Notes under the pieces: generated by a model
What the model saw: only the letters and a program-made list of their open reading frames with translations
Database searches by the model: none
Told to the model about the DNA's origin: nothing
Made by a program: the position numbers and the translations under genes
Shown: positions 53,539 through 61,600 of the stretch, piece after piece
Layout of the letters: the number at the start of each line of letters is the position of its first letter
Numbering within the stretch: position 1 is the stretch's first letter
DNA from: Pseudomonas bubulae
GTDB lineage: Bacteria > Pseudomonadota > Gammaproteobacteria > Pseudomonadales > Pseudomonadaceae
Length of the DNA: 64,000 nt
NCBI RefSeq assembly: GCF_900618535.1
Contig: NZ_UYJA01000006.1
Span: forward strand, 1-64,000
Direction of reading: 5' to 3'

Positions 53539-54356
53539 TGTCTGACGTAGAAGCACCTGAGGCCCGGGCCGGTGCCCAGCAAGAACTGTCTCTGGCCATG
53601 GTCTATGGCCAGGCGGTCATCGAAATGCCGCAAGACCTGTATATCCCCCCGGATGCACTGGAGGTGTTTCTTGATGCTTTTGAAGGCCCGCTCGACCTGC
53701 TGCTGTACCTGATCCGCAAGCAAAATATCGACATTCTCGACATTCCGGTGGCGGAAATTACCCGCCAGTACATGGGTTATGTCGAGCTCATGAAAACCGT
53801 GCGCCTGGAGCTGGCGGCCGAGTATCTGGTCATGGCCGCGATGCTGGCCGAGATCAAGTCGCGGATGCTGTTGCCGCGTTCGGCCGAAATCGAGGAGGAC
53901 GAGGGTGACCCCCGTGCCGAGCTGATTCGCCGCCTGCAGCAATACGAGCGCTTCAAGGCTGCCGCTGAAGGCATTGAGGGGCTCAGCCGGGTAGGGCGCG
54001 AGATCTATGTGCCCAAGCTCGATGCCCCCGAAGCACGGGCGCGCAAACTGGTACCGGATGTGGCGCTCGAAGAGCTGCTGATGTCGATGGCCGAAGTGCT
54101 GCGCCGCACCGACATGTTTGAAAGTCATCAGGTCAGCCGTGAGGCCCTGTCGACCCGCGAACGCATGAGTGACGTACTTGAGCGTCTCAAGGGGGGTGGC
54201 TTTGTGCCCTTTGTCGAGCTGTTTACCGCTGAAGAAGGCAAGTTGGGTGTAGTCGTGACCTTTATGGCCATTCTTGAACTGGTCAAAGAGTCGCTGATCG
54301 AGTTGGTACAAAATGAACCCTTCGCGCCGATCCATGTGCGGGCAAGAGCCGAATAA
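53538..54356 (+). CDS. scpA: Segregation and condensation protein A
   Basis: A 272-residue kleisin. The N-terminal FEGPLDLLLYLIRKQNIDILDIPVAEITRQY and the C-terminal winged-helix part (FVELFTAEEGKLGVVVTFMAILELVKESLIELVQNEP) match ScpA. It joins ScpB and SMC, neither of which is an SMC gene here, to condense DNA. Pseudomonas uses MksBEF/MukB-like systems in addition. Start at 53538 in TGATG with yciO; the first 35 residues are extra compared with many ScpA. Confidence 0.93.
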   Translation: MSDVEAPEARAGAQQELSLAMVYGQAVIEMPQDLYIPPDALEVFLDAFEGPLDLLLYLIRKQNIDILDIPVAEITRQYMGYVELMKTVRLELAAEYLVMAAMLAEIKSRMLLPRSAEIEEDEGDPRAELIRRLQQYERFKAAAEGIEGLSRVGREIYVPKLDAPEARARKLVPDVALEELLMSMAEVLRRTDMFESHQVSREALSTRERMSDVLERLKGGGFVPFVELFTAEEGKLGVVVTFMAILELVKESLIELVQNEPFAPIHVRARAE

Positions 54357-54368
54357 AGAGCTGAAACC

Positions 54369-55325
<957 letters not shown>

Positions 55326-55381
55326 TGCACTCCCATTAAGAATCTTGGCAAGCCGCGGATTCTGCGGGCAATGCATGACCC

Positions 55382-55466
55382 GTGGGAGCTGGCTTGCCTG
55401 CGATGCAGACGACGCGGGCTGTCAGGCACACCGCAGCGATGCCATCGCGAGCAAGCCCGCTCCCAC
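55382..55466. repeat. REP doublet
   Basis: An inverted pair from GTGGGAGCTGGCTTGCCTGCGATG (55382) to CATCGCGAGCAAGCCCGCTCCCAC (55466). The left arm is diverged. It lies between scpB and the DUF1289 gene, whose ribosome-binding site starts 8 bases later. Confidence 0.88.
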
Positions 55467-55486
55467 ACAATTTTCGGAGGGCTGCC

Positions 55487-55678
55487 ATGACTGCAACCAA
55501 AGACCCCTGCATCGGTGTCTGCAAGTTCACCGACGACATTTGCCTGGGCTGCGGGCGAACCAAGCGTGAAATCAAGGCCTGGAAGAAACTCGACAAAGAC
55601 GAAAAACGTGCGGTGCTGGCCGAATCCGCCCTGCGTTTACTGGCGCTTGAGGCCACCGGCCGGCGGAAAACCAAGTGA
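55487..55678 (+). CDS. DUF1289 family small cysteine protein
   Basis: A 63-residue protein with four cysteines (CIGVCKFTDDICLGCGRTKREI), the DUF1289 pattern CxxVCxxD...CxGC, probably a zinc or iron-sulfur site. Function unknown. The ATG at 55487 follows CGGAGG at six bases. The preceding in-frame codons lie inside the REP doublet and are not used. Confidence 0.87.
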   Translation: MTATKDPCIGVCKFTDDICLGCGRTKREIKAWKKLDKDEKRAVLAESALRLLALEATGRRKTK

Positions 55679-55744
55679 GCCACGCACTTCGTGACTAGCC
55701 TTTGATGCGCAATGGCCAATATCCGCGTATGATTCGCGACCCTC

Positions 55745-55764
55745 TGGGGCTCAGCAGAGCCCCA
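55745..55764 (+). terminator. Hairpin between the DUF1289 gene and rluB
   Basis: An 8-bp stem TGGGGCTC/GAGCCCCA with a 4-base loop. A T-run begins eight bases later (ATTTTT near 55771), so termination of the DUF1289 transcript is possible but weakly supported. Confidence 0.4.
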
Positions 55765-55822
55765 AGGCCCATTTTTAACACTTCAGGCGCTCGCCTGAAT
55801 TGACACACCGGGAGGTGCCCAG

Positions 55823-57019
55823 ATGAAAGATCTCGACCCTAAAGACGGCCAGGAAATTGGCCCGGCAGGCGAAAAACTGCAAAAAGTCCTCGCCCGTATT
55901 GGCGTTGGCTCGCGTCGCGACGTAGAGAGCTGGATCAGCCAGGGCCGGATCAAGGTCAATGGCAAGGATGCAACCCTGGGTCTGCGCGTAGACCTGCACG
56001 ACGCCATCACCATCGATGGCAAGGTGATCAAGCGTGAAGAGGCAGCCGAATCGGTTCGCCGCGTGATCATGTACAACAAACCCGACGGCGAAATCTGCAC
56101 CCGTGACGACCCTGAAGGCCGTCCGACCGTGTTCGACAAACTGCCGCGTCCAAAAGAAGGCCGCTGGATCAATATCGGTCGTCTGGACATCAACACCACC
56201 GGCTTGCTGATGTTCACCACTGACGGTGAGCTGGCCAACCGCTTGATGCACCCTTCGTACGAAATGGACCGTGAATACGCGGTACGTGTGCGTGGCGAAG
56301 TGGATGACGACATGATTGCCCGCCTCAAGGCCGGCGTTGTGCTGGAAGACGGTCCGGCGCGTTTCACCGACATCAAGCAGGCGCCAGGCGGCGAAGGCTT
56401 CAACCATTGGTACCACTGCGTAGTGATGGAAGGCCGTAACCGTGAAGTGCGTCGTCTGTGGGAATCCCAGGGCCTGGTGGTCAGCCGCCTGAAGCGCGTA
56501 CGTTTCGGTCCGGTGTTCCTCAACTCCGATCTGCCGATGGGTCGCTGGCGCGAAATGAGCCAGTTCGAAGTGGACATTCTCAGCGCTGAAGTCGGCCTCA
56601 CGCCGGTTGCCATGCCTGAGATGAACGCCAAGAGCAAAGACAAGCTTGAGCGCATGCAGCGCAAATCCTCGCGCCCTGTGGCCCGTGGTGACCGTGTTGC
56701 CCGCGTGCTGCGCCCGGCTGAAGGTGCACCTGTTGCGCCGCGTCCGGCACGCCAGCCGCATATCGAAGGCGAGCGTCCGGGCCGTCCGGCTCGTGATGAA
56801 TCGGCTCGTCCGGCGCGCAAGCCTGCCGGCCGTACTGATCGTGTGCCAGCAGGTCGTGGTGCGCCAGTTGCCGAGCGTCCGAGCGAAATCAACAAGCGTC
56901 CAACCAAGCCAACCCGTAACGGGCCAAAGCTGGTTGACGATGCGCCGTCGGGCAAGCGTCGTGGTGCCCCGGCAGGTTCGGGCCAGCGCCCGGGCTTCGG
57001 TCGTCGCAAGCCGCAGTAA
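55823..57019 (+). CDS. rluB: 23S rRNA pseudouridine(2605) synthase RluB
   Basis: A 398-residue protein. An S4 RNA-binding domain (residues ~17-70) precedes the synthase fold with catalytic D122 in GRLDINTTGLL and the GRNREVRRLWESQGL block. The last ~130 residues are basic and proline/alanine/arginine-rich with repeated RPARxP motifs and are likely disordered. Modification is at U2605 of 23S rRNA. The ATG follows GGGAGG. A strong terminator follows at 57036. Confidence 0.93.
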   Translation: MKDLDPKDGQEIGPAGEKLQKVLARIGVGSRRDVESWISQGRIKVNGKDATLGLRVDLHDAITIDGKVIKREEAAESVRRVIMYNKPDGEICTRDDPEGRPTVFDKLPRPKEGRWINIGRLDINTTGLLMFTTDGELANRLMHPSYEMDREYAVRVRGEVDDDMIARLKAGVVLEDGPARFTDIKQAPGGEGFNHWYHCVVMEGRNREVRRLWESQGLVVSRLKRVRFGPVFLNSDLPMGRWREMSQFEVDILSAEVGLTPVAMPEMNAKSKDKLERMQRKSSRPVARGDRVARVLRPAEGAPVAPRPARQPHIEGERPGRPARDESARPARKPAGRTDRVPAGRGAPVAERPSEINKRPTKPTRNGPKLVDDAPSGKRRGAPAGSGQRPGFGRRKPQ

Positions 57020-57035
57020 GCGGTAAGCGCGGTAC

Positions 57036-57070
57036 AAAAAACGCCAACCCCCAGGGGTTGGCGTTTTTTT
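57036..57070 (+). terminator. Rho-independent terminator of rluB
   Basis: The stem AAAAAACGCCAACCC/GGGTTGGCGTTTTTT with a 4-base loop is followed by T residues. Confidence 0.93.
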
Positions 57071-57095
57071 ATGTCTGAGAAATGCTGATGGTTGC

Positions 57096-57239
57096 GTAGC
57101 AGCTGCCAGGGAACGAGGCTGCGTGCGGCGACGCAGTCGTCGTAAAAACAGGCACTGTGGTGTGCCAGGCCAATACGGTTTTCAGGATTTACGGTTGCTG
57201 TGCAACCGAACGCAGCCTCGTTCCTTCGGCAGCTGCTAC
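57096..57239. repeat. Long palindromic intergenic repeat, copy 2
   Basis: Ends GTAGCAGCTGCC (57096) and GGCAGCTGCTAC (57239) and inner blocks GGAACGAGGCTGCG / CGCAGCCTCGTTCC match copy 1 at 48149. The middle also carries a GGTTGCTGTGCAACC stem. Confidence 0.85.
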
Positions 57240-57440
57240 GGGTCGTAATTCGCGTGGCAAATAATCGTTACACCATGTCAATAAACCTATACGAATTCAG
57301 CCACTTACCGACCCTAAACCGCTGAAATCATCCCTTTGTAATGAAAACCTTCCGAGATTTACAGAATTAGGACAGTTCCTACATAAATTGCGGCTTGTTT
57401 CGTATTGCAATCGGCTGTGTGATGGGATCTTGCCTTCGTG
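57240..57440. other. Non-coding stretch upstream of the permease leader
   Basis: AT-richer than its neighbours and free of supportable genes. It probably holds regulatory sites for the permease transcript; I could not assign specific ones. Confidence 0.35.
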
Positions 57441-57444
57441 CGGG

Positions 57445-57751
57445 TGTACAATGCGCCGCGTTTTAACTGTGACTCAATTGCGTACCCGCGCATTTTGCGC
57501 CGCTCGGCGTTACACCGAACGGCCAAAACCTCAAGGCTATCCGCCTTGATAATTCCGCAATGCCACAAGCGTTGTGGGTTCGATTCCGTCACAGATAAAA
57601 ACAAACAGGTGACGCATGACTCGTGAAACAACCTTGGATTCCTGGCGCCTGCGCTGGGGTTTGATTTGTGTTGTAGACCCTTCGATCACTGCCTCTGGTG
57701 CTCAAGTTACAACGCACTGAATCACATCAAACCTTGTGTGGGACCTTTGCA
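57445..57751 (+). promoter_or_regulatory. Structured leader with a 34-codon upstream ORF before the permease
   Basis: A likely -10 (TACAAT near 57446) precedes a long leader with four stems: GCGCA/TGCGC (57488-57500), TCAAGGC/GCCTTGA (57531-57549), CCACAA/TTGTGG (57563-57577) and CGTCAC/GTGACG (57587-57614). The last stem overlaps the AGGTGA ribosome-binding site of a small ORF. Confidence 0.5.
57616..57720 (+). CDS. Candidate 34-residue leader peptide
   Basis: ATG 57616 lies five bases after AGGTGA and opens 34 codons (MTRETTLDSWRLRWGLICVV...), ending TGA at 57718-57720, 31 bases before the permease start. It contains two tryptophans (W10, W14) and hydrophobic residues WGLICVVDP that could act as an arrest or hungry-codon segment. 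Leader peptides with such residues control tryptophanase and amino-acid genes elsewhere; that parallel is inference. Confidence 0.45.
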   Translation: MTRETTLDSWRLRWGLICVVDPSITASGAQVTTH

Positions 57752-59170
57752 ATGAGTGGAAATACCTCGCATTCGGGCGAGCTTAAACGCGGCCTGAAAA
57801 ATCGTCATATCCAGCTGATAGCCCTCGGTGGCGCGATTGGTACTGGCCTGTTTCTCGGTTCGGCCGGGGTGCTCAAGTCGGCCGGTCCATCGATGATTCT
57901 GGGCTATGCGATCTGCGGCTTTATCGCGTTCATGATCATGCGCCAGCTCGGTGAAATGATCGTCGAAGAGCCGGTTGCCGGTTCTTTCAGCCACTTTGCC
58001 CATAAATACTGGGGCGGTTTCGCCGGCTTTATGTCGGGCTGGAACTGCTGGGTGCTGTACATTCTGGTGGGCATGTCGGAGCTGACCGCCGTCGGCAAAT
58101 ATGTGCACTACTGGTGGCCGGAGATCCCCACCTGGGCCTCGGCAGCGGCCTTCTTCGTGCTGATCAACCTGATCAACCTGACCAACGTCAAAGTGTTTGG
58201 CGAAGCCGAGTTCTGGTTCGCGATCATCAAGGTCGTGGCAATTGTCGGCATGATCGCCCTGGGCAGCTACCTGCTGGTCAGCGGCAGTGGCGGTCCTCAG
58301 GCTTCGGTCAGCAACCTGTGGGAACACGGTGGTTTCTTCCCGAACGGGACGACCGGCCTGATCATGGCCATGGCCTTTATCATGTTTTCCTTCGGCGGCC
58401 TGGAAATGCTCGGTTTCACCGCAGCTGAAGCCGACAAACCACGCACCGTGATCCCGAAAGCGATCAACCAGGTGATCTACCGCATCCTGATTTTCTATAT
58501 CGGTGCCCTGGTAGTTCTGCTGTCGTTGACTCCGTGGGACTCGCTGCTTGAAACCCTGAATGCCGGTGGCGACAGCTACAGCAGCAGCCCGTTCGTGCAA
58601 GTGTTCTCTATGCTGGGCAGCAACACTGCTGCGCACATCCTCAACTTCGTGGTCTTGACCGCAGCATTGTCGGTGTACAACAGCGGCACCTACTGCAACA
58701 GCCGCATGTTGCTGGGTATGGCGCAGCAGGGCGATGCGCCGAAAGTGCTGGCCAAAATCGACAAGCGCGGCGTGCCGGTCAACTCGATCCTGGCCTCGGC
58801 GGCGGTGACGGTCATTGCAGTACTGCTCAACTACCTGATGCCCCATGATGCGCTGGAACTGCTGATGTCCCTGGTAGTGGCGACCCTGGTGATCAACTGG
58901 GCGATGATCAGCTACTCGCACTTCAAGTTCCGCCAGCATATGGACAAGACCGCGCAAGTCCCGCTGTTCAAGGCGCTGTGGTATCCGTACGGCAACTACA
59001 TCTGCCTGGCGTTTGTAGCGTTCATCCTGGTGATCATGCTGTTGATCCCGGGCATTCGCGTGTCGGTGTACGCGATTCCGGTGTGGGTGGCCTTTATGTG
59101 GCTGTGCTTCGTGATCAAGAACAAGCGCGCGGTACAGGCGCAGGCAGCGGCTTACAGCTCTGCCAAATAA
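57752..59170 (+). CDS. Amino-acid permease (AroP/proY-like, APC superfamily)
   Basis: A 472-residue, 12-helix permease of the AAT family: LKRGLKNRHIQLIALGGAIGTGLFLGSAGVL, EEPVAGSFSHFAHKYWGGFAGF and the KLALSVYNSG-like helix 8 block. It belongs to the group including AroP, PheP, ProY and LysP. With phhABC nearby, aromatic amino acids are a plausible substrate, though I cannot exclude other amino acids. ATG 57752 has GGGA upstream; earlier in-frame codons extend into the leader ORF region and are not used. Confidence 0.85.
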   Translation: MSGNTSHSGELKRGLKNRHIQLIALGGAIGTGLFLGSAGVLKSAGPSMILGYAICGFIAFMIMRQLGEMIVEEPVAGSFSHFAHKYWGGFAGFMSGWNCWVLYILVGMSELTAVGKYVHYWWPEIPTWASAAAFFVLINLINLTNVKVFGEAEFWFAIIKVVAIVGMIALGSYLLVSGSGGPQASVSNLWEHGGFFPNGTTGLIMAMAFIMFSFGGLEMLGFTAAEADKPRTVIPKAINQVIYRILIFYIGALVVLLSLTPWDSLLETLNAGGDSYSSSPFVQVFSMLGSNTAAHILNFVVLTAALSVYNSGTYCNSRMLLGMAQQGDAPKVLAKIDKRGVPVNSILASAAVTVIAVLLNYLMPHDALELLMSLVVATLVINWAMISYSHFKFRQHMDKTAQVPLFKALWYPYGNYICLAFVAFILVIMLLIPGIRVSVYAIPVWVAFMWLCFVIKNKRAVQAQAAAYSSAK

Positions 59171-59188
59171 ACGCTGTGTTTAACCCTG

Positions 59189-59214
59189 CAAACCCGGCCA
59201 TTGCGCCGGGTTTG
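59189..59214 (+). terminator. Rho-independent terminator of the permease gene
   Basis: A 10-bp stem CAAACCCGGC/GCCGGGTTTG with a 6-base loop, then TTGTTT. It lies 19 bases after the stop codon. Confidence 0.85.
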
Positions 59215-59260
59215 TTGTTTGTGGGGTATCCTTGATGCTCTGAACACGGACTCTTTTTTG

Positions 59261-59674
59261 ATGCTGGTGATTTCCAACAACGTGCATATCCCTGATGCCG
59301 AGATCGAACTGACGGCCATTCGCGCCCAGGGTGCGGGCGGGCAGAACGTCAACAAGGTTTCGAGCGCCATGCACCTGCGCTTTGATATTCCCAATTCGTC
59401 GTTGCCGGATTTTTACAAGGAGCGGCTGCTGGCGCTGCGTGACAGCCGCATCACCAGTGATGGCGTGCTGATTATCAAAGCCCAGCAATACCGCACCCAG
59501 GAGCAGAATCGGGCTGATGCGCTGGAGCGTCTGGCGGAGTTGATCGTCAGCGCCACCAAGGTGGAGAAAAAGCGCCGCCCGACCAAGCCGACCCTGGGCT
59601 CAAAAAAACGTCGGCTGGAATCCAAGACCAAGCGCGGCAACATCAAGGCGGGGCGGGGCAAGGTGGATTTCTAG
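59261..59674 (+). CDS. arfB: Alternative ribosome-rescue factor ArfB
   Basis: A 137-residue release-factor-like protein. GGQ at residues 26-28 in AQGAGGQNVNKVSSAMHLRF, then a basic C-terminal tail (VEKKRRPTKPTLGSKKRRLESKTKRGNIKAGRG) that enters the empty mRNA channel of stalled ribosomes. It hydrolyses peptidyl-tRNA on ribosomes lacking a stop codon. The ATG at 59261 has only a weak CGGA upstream. Confidence 0.93.
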   Translation: MLVISNNVHIPDAEIELTAIRAQGAGGQNVNKVSSAMHLRFDIPNSSLPDFYKERLLALRDSRITSDGVLIIKAQQYRTQEQNRADALERLAELIVSATKVEKKRRPTKPTLGSKKRRLESKTKRGNIKAGRGKVDF

Positions 59675-59691
59675 AGGGCAGCAGCAGTCCT

Positions 59692-59776
59692 GTGGGAGCG
59701 GGCTTGCCCGCGATGGCATCACCGTGCTTGACCTGGCACACCACTCCGTCTGCATCGCGGGCAAGCCCGCTCCCAC
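59692..59776. repeat. REP doublet
   Basis: An inverted pair from GTGGGAGCGGGCTTGCCCGCGATG (59692) to CATCGCGGGCAAGCCCGCTCCCAC (59776), almost perfectly palindromic. It lies between arfB and the convergent MFS gene. Confidence 0.92.
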
Positions 59777-59800
59777 AGGTTTAATCACCCTGAGCGCGAG

Positions 59801-60988
59801 CTAGGACGCTCTTGCGTTCTGCGCCTGACGATACAGATAAACACTCAGCATCAACCCGCCAAGCGCCGCCAGCGCCGCAAACAGAAAGATCGAAGCAAAG
59901 CCGAACCCTGCCGCCACGGCACCCACTAGCGGCCCGGTGATGCCCAGCGACAGGTCGATAAACAGCGAATACGCACCCACCGCAGCCCCCCGGCTGGAGG
60001 CCGGCACCAGGTTGACCGCCTCAACCCCCAGCGCCGGGAACACCAGCGAAAAGCCAAAGCCGCTCAAGGCCGCGCCCGCCAGGGCCAACTCCGGGTTGGG
60101 TGCCAGCCACAGCAACAGCAGGCCCAGCGTCTCGACGCTCAGGCAGGCAATCGCCACTCGAAAACCGCCGATACGGTTGATCAGGTTGCCAAACAGCAAA
60201 CGCGCACTGATAAAGCTGGCGCCAAACAGGCTCAGGCACAGCGCTGCGTTTTCCCAGTGGTTGGTCGCGTAATACAAGGTGATAAAGGTGGCGATGGTGC
60301 CAAAGCCGATCGAGCCCAGGGCCAGCCCGGTGCCGTGGGGCAACACGCGTCCCAGTACATGCAGAAACGGCAGGCGCACGCCGCTGACAATGGGGGCCGC
60401 CAGTTTTGGCCAGGCCAGCAGTACGCCCAGCGCTCCCAGGGCAATAATGCTTACGCCCAGGCTCCACATGCCCAGGTGGCCGACCATGACCACGCCCAGA
60501 GGTGCGCCAATGGCAATGGCGCCGTAGCTGGCGATGCCATTCCAGGAAATCACCTTGGCCGTGTTCTGCGCGCCGACCCGGCCTATGCCCCAGCCGATGG
60601 AGCCGGAGCCCACCAGGCTTTCCGCGCTGCCCAGCACCAGCCTGCCGATCAACAGGCTGGCCAGGCTCCAGGCCGGCATGCTCGTCAGCCAGCTGGACAC
60701 CAGCATAAACACGCCACTCAGGCCGCAGCCGGCCAGGCCAACCATCACGGCGCGCTTGCTGCCCCGGGTATCGATGTAGCGGCTGGCGTAAGGCCGGCTC
60801 AGCAGCGTAGCCAAATATTGCACGCTGATCACCAGCCCGGCGATCACCGTGCCGTAACCGAGATGGTTATGCACGTAACCCGGCAGTACGGCCAGCGGAA
60901 TGCCAATGTTCAAATAGCCGATAAAGGTAAACAGGACGATGGAAACCACTTGCAGCGTGATTGCCATGGGGCGCTGTGTTTCAGGCAT
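59801..60988 (-). CDS. MFS transporter (YfcJ/YhhS family)
   Basis: A 395-residue, 12-helix MFS transporter. The N-terminal IGYLNIGIPLAVLPGYVHNHLGYGTVIAGLVISVQYLATLLSRPYASRYIDTRGSKRA matches the YfcJ/YhhS group, which includes small-molecule and possible herbicide exporters. The RP/SRYIDTRG loop is the MFS motif A equivalent. Substrate unknown. Confidence 0.85.
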   Translation of the reverse strand: MPETQRPMAITLQVVSIVLFTFIGYLNIGIPLAVLPGYVHNHLGYGTVIAGLVISVQYLATLLSRPYASRYIDTRGSKRAVMVGLAGCGLSGVFMLVSSWLTSMPAWSLASLLIGRLVLGSAESLVGSGSIGWGIGRVGAQNTAKVISWNGIASYGAIAIGAPLGVVMVGHLGMWSLGVSIIALGALGVLLAWPKLAAPIVSGVRLPFLHVLGRVLPHGTGLALGSIGFGTIATFITLYYATNHWENAALCLSLFGASFISARLLFGNLINRIGGFRVAIACLSVETLGLLLLWLAPNPELALAGAALSGFGFSLVFPALGVEAVNLVPASSRGAAVGAYSLFIDLSLGITGPLVGAVAAGFGFASIFLFAALAALGGLMLSVYLYRQAQNARAS

Positions 60989-61024
60989 GGGGTAGGGGTC
61001 CTGCGGGGAGCGGGTTGGTGCAGA

Positions 61025-61201
61025 TTATAGTGGTGTAACCAGTTGCGTCGCGATTAAAGCGGCCAGTGCATTTTCCTGGGTGCCGAACCGTTTGAGCAGG
61101 AGAGCTTGTTTTTCGGGGCTGAGGCGCTCCCAGAGGTCGATCATTTTCTCGGCGGTGCCGATCAGAACGCTGGCCTGGGTATCGCTGAAGGTGTCAGTCA
61201 C
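61025..61201 (-). CDS. Small conserved hypothetical protein
   Basis: A 58-residue acidic/leucine-rich protein (VTDTFSDTQASVLIGTAEKM, then LWERLSPEKQALLLKRFG). The frame is open to 61264, but a GTG at 61201 has GCGGAA at good spacing. Helical, no motif, function unknown. It is followed by the MFS gene on the same strand. Confidence 0.55.
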   Translation of the reverse strand: MTDTFSDTQASVLIGTAEKMIDLWERLSPEKQALLLKRFGTQENALAALIATQLVTPL

Positions 61202-61230
61202 GCTTGATTCCGCAATAAGGGGCGATTGTG

Positions 61231-61271
61231 TCAGACGGTGTGAAAAACTGAATGCTTTTCGCACCGTCTGA
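61231..61271. repeat. 16-bp hairpin between two small genes
   Basis: TCAGACGGTGTGAAAA pairs with TTTTCGCACCGTCTGA with one wobble pair, loop of 8 bases. It has no T-run after it on either strand, so its role as a terminator is doubtful. Confidence 0.5.
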
Positions 61272-61281
61272 TTGTGCGCCG

Positions 61282-61413
61282 TCAGTCTTCGCTTTCGGCC
61301 TGCAGGCTTTCAGAAGCCTCGTCCAGTGCGGGGTTTTCGCCACTGGTGTGTTGCGGGGTTGGCTGCTCGGTTTCGTGCAGGCTTGGGAAGGGGAGGTTTG
61401 GGATCTCGTGCAT
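61282..61413 (-). CDS. 43-residue conserved small protein
   Basis: An ATG at 61413 with a strong GAGGAG seven bases upstream opens 43 codons. The peptide is acidic and rich in P, E and T (MHEIPNLPFPSLHETEQPTP, then SGENPALDEASESLQAESED). No known domain; probably disordered. I recall similar proteins in other Pseudomonas. The ribosome-binding site is the main evidence. Confidence 0.62.
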   Translation of the reverse strand: MHEIPNLPFPSLHETEQPTPQHTSGENPALDEASESLQAESED

Positions 61414-61552
61414 CGTCGCGCTCCTCGTAAGGTGTGTTTTAAGTAGCTTGCTAAGGATACAGGAGGGAGTGTGACAATTTGTCTTTTTATTGCGTCTGGG
61501 GGGATTTGTATCGAACTTTTCATATTGCAGCTGTCGCTGCAAAAGGCAGAGC

Positions 61553-61592
61553 CCTGTAGCAGCTGCCTCGTTCCTTCGGCAGCTGCTACAGG
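61553..61592. repeat. Shortened copy of the palindromic repeat, possible phhC terminator
   Basis: CCTGTAGCAGCTGCC (61553-61567) and GGCAGCTGCTACAGG (61578-61592) enclose TCGTTCCTTC, the right-hand inner block of copies 1 and 2. This looks like a copy that lost its middle. It lies 9 bases past the phhC stop and could serve as its transcription terminator. Confidence 0.75.
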
Positions 61593-61600
61593 TGGGGGGG

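Noticed and set aside
57560..57595. tRNA-like T-arm (GGGTTCGATTCC) in the permease leader
   Set aside because: The flanking bases cannot form a T stem and there is no acceptor or anticodon arm, so this is not a tRNA gene.
57438..57626. 62-codon plus-strand ORF in the permease leader
   Set aside because: No ribosome-binding site, and the region is explained better by several RNA stems; residue composition is not protein-like.
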